From a virus, in the IMG/VR virus record IMGVR_UViG_3300024518_004794, positions 1 through 22,011 of that record: 22,011 nucleotides of DNA; one strand, written 5' to 3'. Each line of letters opens with the position of its first letter. Within the stretch, counting starts at the first letter, position 1. The position numbers and the translations under genes were made by a program. Shown here in pieces: positions 15,328 through 22,011 of the stretch. The notes under the pieces are model-generated. The model had not been told where the DNA came from, searched no databases, and was given only the letters and a program-made list of their open reading frames with translations.

Positions 15328-16112
15328 TACGCTGCCCCTTTGCGTTTTTGTCCAAGCTTGGGTTCCGTATTTTCACGGTTCCACTTGAACTTCTCTACCT
15401 CTTTTCTGAGCCACTTGGAGTAGTTACAAGCCAGCCCGCCATGCACAAAATCAAAGTCAGTCCAGACACTGATCTTCTTGCCGTACTTCTTGACGTAGTC
15501 AGTACACCAGGCAAAGTCCTCACCAACAAAACGGCCCTCATCATCGATGTAGGTATAAAACAACCGCGGAATCGGTGCCTGGTTCTGTACATGAATCTTT
15601 TCGACGTCCTGTGACATTTCCTCGAGAATCTCACGCCGAATGCACAGAAACCCGGTCGCTACCCGGTCCGCCATTAGCCAGTCATCTTTGTCCATCCACA
15701 GAGTATCTTCACCATTTTCACCCTTTATGTCCGGGTGTGGTGACCACACGATAGGGTAATCCTCGAGTTCGGGATTACGACGCCGATATGCGCCAGCTAC
15801 CACGGGACGATCCGGTGTACAGTGCCTGACCAGTTCAGGTACTGCCCTGGTTTCGAATTTCAGGTCGGAGTCGATAAAAAAGAAGTGAGTGCAGTCTTTA
15901 TGCTCTTCGAGGAAAATCCTGACAAACATATTGCGGGCCAGGTCGATAAAGCAGCTATTGCCCATTGTTGCTGCGGTCATACGAATACCGAACACTGCAC
16001 AGGCAAATGATGCGTTGGCTAGTGATGCAGCAAAATCACTATCAACCTTGCCATCGTATGCCGGCGTAGCAACATACACATGCGCAATTTCCTGCTCGGA
16101 TTTCTTACCCAT
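15327..16112 (-). CDS. GT-A type glycosyltransferase
   Basis: Predicted nucleotide-sugar transferase of 261 residues. The N-terminal HVYVATPAYDGKV suits the first beta strand and nucleotide-binding loop. FFFIDSDLKFE near 77-87 carries a DxD-type metal/nucleotide motif (D81-S-D83). VVAGAYRRR (104-112), VATGFLCIRREIL (151-163), VGEDFAWC (196-203, candidate catalytic base) and DFVHGG (221-226, candidate metal ligand His) complete the usual GT-A motif series. No signal peptide or membrane segment is seen, so it should act in the cytoplasm. Acceptor and sugar are unknown. It starts 53 bases after the coat gene with GGGG about 8 bases before ATG. Its TAA overlaps the methyltransferase ATG by one base (TAATG), the first link of a three-enzyme cassette inserted between coat and tail genes. 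Confidence 0.85.
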   Translation of the reverse strand: MGKKSEQEIAHVYVATPAYDGKVDSDFAASLANASFACAVFGIRMTAATMGNSCFIDLARNMFVRIFLEEHKDCTHFFFIDSDLKFETRAVPELVRHCTPDRPVVAGAYRRRNPELEDYPIVWSPHPDIKGENGEDTLWMDKDDWLMADRVATGFLCIRREILEEMSQDVEKIHVQNQAPIPRLFYTYIDDEGRFVGEDFAWCTDYVKKYGKKISVWTDFDFVHGGLACNYSKWLRKEVEKFKWNRENTEPKLGQKRKGAA

Positions 16113-16134
16113 ACTTCAGCCCCAAATTGTAGAA

Positions 16135-16157
16135 GGGAGGGCCATTACGACCCTCCC
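16135..16157 (-). terminator. Hairpin after the coat gene (terminator or attenuator)
   Basis: On the minus strand GGGAGGG (16157-16151) pairs perfectly with CCCTCCC (16141-16135) around a 9-base loop, 8 bases after the coat stop codon. Only a weak T tract (TTCT, later ATTT) follows, so it is likely a leaky terminator or an mRNA-end stabiliser rather than a full stop. It lies in the widest gap of the right half of the window, 53 bases between coat and glycosyltransferase genes. Confidence 0.55.
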
Positions 16158-16165
16158 CGGATCGA

Positions 16166-17434
16166 TTACAGCAGATCCAACTCGTACATATGACGGTTGG
16201 CGAGTTCCGGGTACAACCCGGCAAATCCCCAGAGTACGTCAATACGACATGGAACAGAGTCATCGGCGATCGTGTACTGTCTTGCTACACGCATCGAGAT
16301 GCCATCTTTCTGCGCTCGAGCTCCCCAGGCACCATACCTGGAAACATCCTCGAGGTCCGCGGTAGCGAACACAAACGCATCCTTGTGGTACTGCAGATCC
16401 TGACCGAACCCGCTCGACACCGCACCGATCAGGGTACAGGTCAAACCGTCAGTATCGGATACGCCGCTCAACGCACAGTTCTGGTAGGCATTACCTGAAC
16501 CATAGATCAGTCCAGGCTTAACCGTCACTGTGTAAGCAGTTGCTGCAGTTGTCAGCGTCACATCACTCTGCACGACAAACGTCTTCAGTTTGCCACGAGT
16601 GGTCTTGGTCTCCGGGTGAACATCATAGACACCCGACATCGTGATGATGTCGCCGGCCTTGAGGTCCGTCGTGGAGGTAGCACCATCGATCGACAAAGCT
16701 GTTTGCGAAACCCAGGTATTTGCCGTGGTGGTAGCAGTACCCAATGCCGTGCCGTTCGTTAGAGCGGAACCAGCAAAGGAACCAGTGGTGTGACTTGGAA
16801 CAAGCGTGTTCTCGTACACATCGAAACCACCCGTGCGACCCATGAGGCCTTCACGGTACTGGCGCCGAATATTCTCCTGGGATTGAAAAAGACCCTTGAC
16901 GGCATCATTAAATTCAACCTGTGAATCAGGAGATAGAGCCGCGCAACGCTGCGACAGCGGGCCCAACTGGTTGGTGATGTTCGCACCACCTTGCTGGTAA
17001 CGCTTGTAGGTCATAAGACCATCTGTCGTTGCGTTGGTGTAGTTGTTCACGAGCTTGTAGGCTACTGCAAAAGCATCGCCTTCAATCTTCGCGGCCAACT
17101 GCGCCATTGCGGGTTCAATTACCCGATCAGAGAAATCGTCGAGGTCCATCGTCAGTTCAACAGTCGTGAACGATACATCCACATGGTACTGACTGTTGAC
17201 CGTCAGAGGAGTCGAACGCTCGGTGTGGTCCTGGTGCGAGATCGAGGCGCCAGTCTTAACGACATACTTCGGCGGCATCCGAATATTAAGACTTGTGCCA
17301 ATCTTTGCACCGGTCTCAGCAAACCGATCATCGTACTGACGATTGACGTTACCAATAAAATTGCACTTTTGATGCAGAACGTCCAACGATTTGCGCGTGA
17401 TCATGGTCGGCGTGAGAATCGTAGTGGATGCCAT
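16166..17434 (-). CDS. Major capsid protein, P22 coat (gp5) family
   Basis: Builds the icosahedral shell with the HK97-like fold. The 422-residue length and several stretches match the P22 coat family: an N-terminal region with TPTMITRKSLDVL, the segment KAGDIITMSGVYDVHPETK near 259-277, and a C-terminal FATADLEDVSRYG followed by IRVDVLWGFA-type ending (RIDVLWGFAGLYPELA). The stretch near 217-345 is Thr/Ala/Ser-rich and beta-like, and corresponds to the inserted I-domain region of P22 coat. Gene position after scaffold agrees. The ATG is preceded by GAGGGGA at good spacing. A GC-rich hairpin follows the stop codon, so expression may step down after this gene. Confidence 0.93.
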   Translation of the reverse strand: MASTTILTPTMITRKSLDVLHQKCNFIGNVNRQYDDRFAETGAKIGTSLNIRMPPKYVVKTGASISHQDHTERSTPLTVNSQYHVDVSFTTVELTMDLDDFSDRVIEPAMAQLAAKIEGDAFAVAYKLVNNYTNATTDGLMTYKRYQQGGANITNQLGPLSQRCAALSPDSQVEFNDAVKGLFQSQENIRRQYREGLMGRTGGFDVYENTLVPSHTTGSFAGSALTNGTALGTATTTANTWVSQTALSIDGATSTTDLKAGDIITMSGVYDVHPETKTTRGKLKTFVVQSDVTLTTAATAYTVTVKPGLIYGSGNAYQNCALSGVSDTDGLTCTLIGAVSSGFGQDLQYHKDAFVFATADLEDVSRYGAWGARAQKDGISMRVARQYTIADDSVPCRIDVLWGFAGLYPELANRHMYELDLL

Positions 17435-17437
17435 AGG

Positions 17438-18316
17438 CTATCCCCTCAGTTTAACTAACCGTTTCTCTTCCGCTGCAAACCACTCCGCATCAGACATCTT
17501 GTCTGACTTTGGATCGGTTGTCGCCGGCTTAAAGCCGGGTTGTGCGCCCTTTACCTTAGCTGGCGGCGGCGGAGCGTCACTGACCTTCTTGCTCTGAGCT
17601 TTTGCCTTCTCCGTGCGAAGTGTGGATTCAAGTTTCCACATCTCCCGGTCTGATTCACGGCCAGACAAACCATTGATACGAGATGCTTCCTCCGGGTGCT
17701 TGCCCAGGTAGTAGAACATTTCCGGGCCTAACTCGTTGGCGCGTAACTCGTCCGCCATTCGCTGATTAATACGCAAGGTCGGTTCCTGCGTGACCTTGGT
17801 ATAGTCGTCAATGCTCTCGGCGAATGCCGTTTCCCTGGCAGCGAACTTGTCTCTGAGTGACTCTGTCCGTTGGTTTACCTGGAAATCACGAACAACTTCC
17901 TTTGCAGCATTCTGTGCATCGGCTACTGTCTGATCATGCAGGTATGCCCTGAACTTGCCCTCATCGTAATCAAAGTCCTCCAGGGTTTTCGTTGGTTCCT
18001 GCGGCGCCGGTTGTGACGCTAACTCTGTCTCGGCTTTCTCAGCTCGGGCCAGTGCAGCGGCCTCACGCCGTTCCGCATCCCTGAAACTTTCGGTCAGCTT
18101 ATCGATGCGTCCTTGAAACGCATTGGTTTTTTTGTCGTCGTCTTCCTCGACGGGTGGTGGTGACTCACCTTCGCTTTCCAGGCCATCTTCCTGCTCCACT
18201 ACTTTGGCATCCGCCTCTATAGGTTCTGCAGGCTCTGGCTCTGGACTCGCGTCTGCACCAAATCCGGGGTCTGTCGGTGCGAAACCTTCATCTGCCGGTG
18301 CTGTACTGTTTTCCAT
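17438..18316 (-). CDS. Scaffolding protein (P22 gp8-like role)
   Basis: Probable internal scaffold that guides coat assembly and then leaves the prohead. The first 60 residues are very acidic and rich in Pro and Glu. A charged Ala/Glu/Arg helical stretch follows (about 65-105), then a predicted helical middle, and a C-terminal basic helix (AEWFAAEEKRLVKLRG) like the coat-binding ends of P22-type scaffolds. The assignment rests mainly on composition and position between portal and coat. I choose ATG at 18316 (292 residues) because GAAAGG (18325-18330) lies 8 bases upstream. A GTG three codons earlier would overlap that ribosome binding site. The last codons CTG AGG GGA supply the GAGGGGA ribosome binding site for the coat gene. 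Confidence 0.82.
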   Translation of the reverse strand: MENSTAPADEGFAPTDPGFGADASPEPEPAEPIEADAKVVEQEDGLESEGESPPPVEEDDDKKTNAFQGRIDKLTESFRDAERREAAALARAEKAETELASQPAPQEPTKTLEDFDYDEGKFRAYLHDQTVADAQNAAKEVVRDFQVNQRTESLRDKFAARETAFAESIDDYTKVTQEPTLRINQRMADELRANELGPEMFYYLGKHPEEASRINGLSGRESDREMWKLESTLRTEKAKAQSKKVSDAPPPPAKVKGAQPGFKPATTDPKSDKMSDAEWFAAEEKRLVKLRG

Positions 18317-18352
18317 TGGATACACCTTTCAGTGTTGCGCCTCCCGGCGAAT

Positions 18353-20692
18353 CTAGCCTCCCGTATCCCCGGAGTCGGGTTCGGCAGGGACAATACGTAA
18401 CCCTCCCTGCTCCCTGACAGCGGCAACACTCTTCATGCTGCCATCGTCAAATTCTACATCTGCGGTGAGTCTACCACCCTCTCGCCTGACAGTTCCACCT
18501 GTGGGCTTGCGCTGCAACTGCAAATCAGTGATATCCGAGTGCTCACGGATCTTCAGCATGGCCTGGTCAACCGACATCATGAACTGTGCCAGAATGCTAT
18601 CAACGCGCCCGGACTGATCCAGGGCAGTGTCTTCACGATCATCAAGTTCTTCGCCGGCGCGTACCGCTGCCTCTTTTACCTCGGCGCCCTTGACCGTCAA
18701 CTGAGCTTCACGCTGTACCAGGGCGGCACCCTTTTCGGTCATGCCAGATAATGTCTCGGCAATATGTGCATCGAACTCTGCCCGCGCAGTTCGTACATTG
18801 GCGGCCTCGAGCTTGAGTTCTGCTTTGGCCTGCTCGGTGACCGACTTATCCTCTTGCAGTTCGGCATTCGCTGCCTGCACCAGTTGCCCGTATTCTTGTA
18901 CCTGGGCCATAGCCTGCTCGGCCTGCTGCATCATCTGCTGGACCTCGGGCGGAATATCCTGCTCCTTGTCCATCATCTGCTGTATCTGTGGCGGCAGTAA
19001 TGTCTTCAGTCGTTCTGCAATGTCCTCGGCATAAGGCAAATCCATTGACTTGAATACCAGGTCACCAGCAACGCCCATGATCTCGGGCATTCCCTGGGTA
19101 AGCTGCATATATGTCTCGGCAGCCTCCTGGCGCAGTGTCGAGAAGTTCGGCCCAACAGTGACGGTGACATCGTACTTGCCGGTCGACAGGTCATTAACCC
19201 GCACCGTTCGGCCCTCGGCCGGATCGAATACAACCTGGTTGACCCGCACATAGTCCTCGGCACCGTCACTGCCCAATATCCGCAATTCACGTTCGGTATC
19301 GTAAATCTCCGGTATCAGGTCAATGATAATCTCGTAAGTGCGCTTAATGCCCTTTGCCATGTTGTCGGCATAATTGAATGTTGCGATCGATCCCTGCTGT
19401 TGACGGGCATAAATGGCCCTGCCAGACTTCTCGTCACCAGTCTTGCCCATCGAGGCATCCGGCAGGGCAATCACTTCCTTGATCTCCTCAGAAGCAATTG
19501 CAGCCTCTTGTATCAGTGCGATCGGTACATCGGCAGCGCCCATCCGCATCGGTGGACCTGGTGACTTGGGGTCAGGGTTATACAGCATGTAGGGCAGGTT
19601 CTTTTTGTGTGCTGTTGCCCACTGATCGGTAAGGCCTTTGGCCTGTTCCGGGGTTGCCCACCATACAGTTTTTGGTACCTGAGCAGTGGTCTCGATGATC
19701 GATGTGCGGGTTACGTTATATGCCCGTTGTGCATCCTTGGAGAATCTCGGCAAGCCCCACCAGTAAGGTCGACCATCAATGACTACGTACTCACCGAAGA
19801 TCACCACAAACGGAAAATGCTTGCCTGCCCACTCGGTCGGGCCTTCAAGGATAGACTTGCCGGAAACAATGCACCACATGATCTTGTCGGTCATTACCTC
19901 ACGCCTATCAACGATCGCTGCCGGGGCAATACCGCGGGCCTCATCCGATTCAGAATCAACTACCAGAGTCTCGCCGTCGAGCTCGACCTTCCACAGTTCT
20001 TTCTTGTGTGGCTCTTTCCACCAGTACTCAGCAATGCGGACAGTCTCATCGTCCTGCCAGTCCTCATCGTCATCGAACTCGAGTGAGTCTTCGAAATTGG
20101 ACTTCTGTGCTTTCTTGCCGTATTTCGCTTCGAAGGCCTTGATGCTGATCTTGGTGGTTAGAATCCAGTCCTCGGCATCACGCTTCATCGAATCCTTGGC
20201 AGCCGGATCCCAGAACAGACAGAACGGGTTCTCGATCGAGCGAATGGTGATGTCCTGGTCGAACATGGTGTCATCGGCATATTCGGTATCAACGCGCCAG
20301 GCACCGAATCCGGCATTCACCTGGTACTCGGCCGCATAGTCGATCACCGTATCACCGTCACTGACATTCCACAGATTGCGTACCAGGCCTTCATTGATCT
20401 CGGCAGTATCCTTGTCACCACCTTCGACTGCCCTGACCTTGCCCTGCGGTCTGTTGGCGCGCATCTCGTTGATGATGCGCTTGCCGGCAGGGCGAATCTT
20501 GTTGAACTCGTAACAGGGCCGCAAGCCACGTTCCTGTTTCATGTTGTCTTCCCACTGCCAGCCAGGGACATTGACGAACTTCATGTCCTGCATAGCCTCG
20601 AGTCTGTTCTCGTGGTCGGCGTCAAACATGATCGTGTAACGACCACGGATATCCTTCATCAGGTCTTGGCTTGCTTTACGCCGCATATCCAC
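18353..20692 (-). CDS. Portal protein, P22 gp1-like
   Basis: Forms the dodecameric ring at the unique capsid vertex that acts as DNA channel and tail attachment site. At 779 residues it is close to the P22 portal (725). It has the family N-terminal layout (a conserved RPCYEFNKIRPAGKRIINEMR-type region near 58-78, then SIENPFCLFWDP near 150) and a long Gln/Ala/Glu-rich helical region from about 575 to 690, likely coiled coil or barrel, before a short hydrophilic tail. The proposed start is a GTG at 20692 because AGAGGA (20700-20705) sits 7 bases upstream of it. The in-frame ATG at 20686 would have a spacing of 13. The start lies inside the terminase gene (17-base overlap), and the scaffold gene follows after a short gap. 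Confidence 0.93.
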   Translation of the reverse strand: MDMRRKASQDLMKDIRGRYTIMFDADHENRLEAMQDMKFVNVPGWQWEDNMKQERGLRPCYEFNKIRPAGKRIINEMRANRPQGKVRAVEGGDKDTAEINEGLVRNLWNVSDGDTVIDYAAEYQVNAGFGAWRVDTEYADDTMFDQDITIRSIENPFCLFWDPAAKDSMKRDAEDWILTTKISIKAFEAKYGKKAQKSNFEDSLEFDDDEDWQDDETVRIAEYWWKEPHKKELWKVELDGETLVVDSESDEARGIAPAAIVDRREVMTDKIMWCIVSGKSILEGPTEWAGKHFPFVVIFGEYVVIDGRPYWWGLPRFSKDAQRAYNVTRTSIIETTAQVPKTVWWATPEQAKGLTDQWATAHKKNLPYMLYNPDPKSPGPPMRMGAADVPIALIQEAAIASEEIKEVIALPDASMGKTGDEKSGRAIYARQQQGSIATFNYADNMAKGIKRTYEIIIDLIPEIYDTERELRILGSDGAEDYVRVNQVVFDPAEGRTVRVNDLSTGKYDVTVTVGPNFSTLRQEAAETYMQLTQGMPEIMGVAGDLVFKSMDLPYAEDIAERLKTLLPPQIQQMMDKEQDIPPEVQQMMQQAEQAMAQVQEYGQLVQAANAELQEDKSVTEQAKAELKLEAANVRTARAEFDAHIAETLSGMTEKGAALVQREAQLTVKGAEVKEAAVRAGEELDDREDTALDQSGRVDSILAQFMMSVDQAMLKIREHSDITDLQLQRKPTGGTVRREGGRLTADVEFDDGSMKSVAAVREQGGLRIVPAEPDSGDTGG

Positions 20693-22011
20693 TTTCGAAT
20701 CCTCTGTATGGGTTATCTATGACTGCACTATCATTGACCAACTGATCGGCGACCACGGCAGTGTAACAAAATGACTCACCTCCATGCGAGAACTCGTCCT
20801 TCATCGGCGGCATGGTCTTGATTGAGCCAGTATTGGTATCACTCACCTGGTAGCGCCACCGACGTAAACACCGCAGCAATACGCCACAATCCTCGTTGTC
20901 CGATATATAGATGTTATTGAACAGATCACGACCGGACTCGATGTAGTTCTCGACACCGATCTGCGGTATCTCTTCAGTCTGCCAACCCAGTTCCTGCATT
21001 ACCTCGTAATGACTCTTGCCGTACTTCGGATCCCGGTGACTGGCATCGTGCGGCATGAACACCTTACCCCAGCGGTAATTGGGAAACTCCTTCAGCAGTC
21101 CAGGCTCTGTACCGCTTTGGTTGCCATTGGTGAGCTCGGCATAGGTGCTGTGATACAACTCCTTGTAGCCAATGATCTGCACTGTCGAGGCAAACTTCTG
21201 CGCCAGTATTGCCGTCATCACTCCATAACCCAGGTCCATGATCACATGCACCCTGCCACTCGAATCATGATCCAGCGGCCTGATTCGACCTTGTTCCTTG
21301 AGCCTGGCAACCTCCGTTGCAAAGATAGCGCCTTCGACTGCCGGCAAACACTGGCCTTCCCAAATCCAGTTATATTTCACCTGACCTTCTGACTTGTCCT
21401 TTTGTTTCGATCGCTGCCGCTCCTTTTCCAGGACGGCCGGGAACCAGGGATTATCACGCCAGTTCAGCGTCACCACGCATACATCCGATTGTGGATCCAG
21501 AGCAAACCTGGCATGTACCGGGTCGTCCTCGAGCTCGGGATTGTAGGTATAAACGATGACTGAGTTCTCTTCACGGATGGTCGGTGTCAGGACATCTAGG
21601 CTTTTCTCGCTGAGTACATGCGACTCTTCGCACCAACACAGCATAATGCGCTCAGTCGATTTCAGCTTGGCAACATCCTGCTGTCTGAGGCCGGCAAACA
21701 GGAAAGCGGACCCGTTCATGCCATCAATACTGGTTTTCTTCTTGTCAAAGAACTCGTCGTCACCGAGCTCGGTAATAACGTCACTGAGCAACTGATACAC
21801 AGACTCCTCAATGCTCTTCTGCGTTTCACGAGTACAGAGTATGCGGATCGCATGCTTCTTGGCTATGTTGACAAACATCCTGGCAACGCTATGTGATTTG
21901 GCGCTACCGCGGCCGCCCTTGATGATCAGATGCCGTAATGGCACCTCGAACTCTTTGCTCGGGCCGCATTCACCGTCAATGGTCGCAAGCAACCAGTGCA
22001 GTGCATACTCG
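20676..22011 (-). CDS. terL: Terminase large subunit (5' end beyond window)
   Basis: DNA-packaging motor: ATPase plus nuclease that threads phage DNA into the prohead through the portal. Residues are counted from the first full codon in the window. The Walker A motif GGRGSAKS lies near 32-39, a Walker B-type CWCEES near 125-130, the coupling motif YTYNP near 154-158, and nuclease-domain acidic residues in MDLGYG (Asp near 259) and HDASHRD (Asp near 322). This pattern fits the Terminase_3/PBSX-like family. The frame stays open to the right edge, and the first possible in-frame start is an unconvincing TTG at 21992, so the true start very probably lies outside the window. The visible 444 codons should be nearly the whole protein. 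Its last codons overlap the start of the portal gene, the classic terminase-portal pair. Confidence 0.95.
   Translation of the reverse strand, partial: EYALHWLLATIDGECGPSKEFEVPLRHLIIKGGRGSAKSHSVARMFVNIAKKHAIRILCTRETQKSIEESVYQLLSDVITELGDDEFFDKKKTSIDGMNGSAFLFAGLRQQDVAKLKSTERIMLCWCEESHVLSEKSLDVLTPTIREENSVIVYTYNPELEDDPVHARFALDPQSDVCVVTLNWRDNPWFPAVLEKERQRSKQKDKSEGQVKYNWIWEGQCLPAVEGAIFATEVARLKEQGRIRPLDHDSSGRVHVIMDLGYGVMTAILAQKFASTVQIIGYKELYHSTYAELTNGNQSGTEPGLLKEFPNYRWGKVFMPHDASHRDPKYGKSHYEVMQELGWQTEEIPQIGVENYIESGRDLFNNIYISDNEDCGVLLRCLRRWRYQVSDTNTGSIKTMPPMKDEFSHGGESFCYTAVVADQLVNDSAVIDNPYRGFESGYAA
20700..20705 (-). promoter_or_regulatory. Ribosome binding site deciding a GTG start of the portal gene
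   Basis: AGAGGA on the minus strand, 7 bases before GTG at 20692, inside the last codons of the terminase gene. The spacing favours GTG over the ATG two codons further on. Confidence 0.55.

Noticed and set aside
19779-20339. 186-codon plus-strand open frame
   Set aside because: Antisense shadow of the portal gene; Ser-rich low-complexity sequence.
1-22011. tRNA genes, CRISPR arrays, insertion sequences, attachment sites
   Set aside because: None could be supported by eye; the window is filled by virion and lysis genes with gaps under 100 bases.

Overview
The window is a stretch of a tailed-phage genome, either free phage or prophage, read entirely from the minus strand and therefore from high to low coordinates. 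Gene order and protein families match the virion module of P22-like short-tailed phages (podoviruses): large terminase, portal, scaffold, P22-type coat protein, gp4-type tail adaptor, gp10-type hub, a group of DNA-ejection proteins, a fibre-like protein, then a lysis cassette. The paired spanin genes and lipoprotein signal point to a Gram-negative host. No integrase, repressor, attachment site, tRNA or bacterial gene is visible, so lifestyle and host genus cannot be stated.

Layout from right to left. 22011-20676 is the large terminase, cut by the window edge. 20692-16166 holds portal, scaffold and major capsid protein, ending in a GC-rich hairpin. 16112-13955 is a three-gene insertion of enzymes not found at this place in P22: a GT-A glycosyltransferase, a class I SAM methyltransferase and a radical SAM/SPASM protein. 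13954-8925 holds the gp4-like adaptor, an unusual 854-residue protein, a very small ORF and a gp10-like hub that carries an inserted jelly-roll-like domain. 8925-7062 holds small tail or accessory proteins (a fibre-like protein, a beta-propeller-like protein, a 55-residue membrane protein, a cupin-like protein). 7058-2932 encodes three putative ejection proteins, one fused to a peptidase S74 chaperone domain. 2935-1698 encodes fibre-like and beta-rich structural proteins. 1701-318 is lysis: endolysin, a 59-residue holin candidate, an inner-membrane spanin-like protein, and an overlapping lipoprotein that also has a C-terminal membrane segment. A secreted protein runs off the left edge.

The genes are packed almost without gaps. 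Twelve junctions are 4-base (ATGA/GTGA) or 1-base (TAATG) stop/start overlaps, so the region looks like one translationally coupled late operon. The most notable novelty candidate is the glycosyltransferase-methyltransferase-radical SAM cassette. It is coupled internally, and the essential-looking gp4-like gene begins directly on its last stop codon with no clear ribosome binding site of its own. A virion-protein or surface-modification role is a reasonable hypothesis but is not shown by the sequence.
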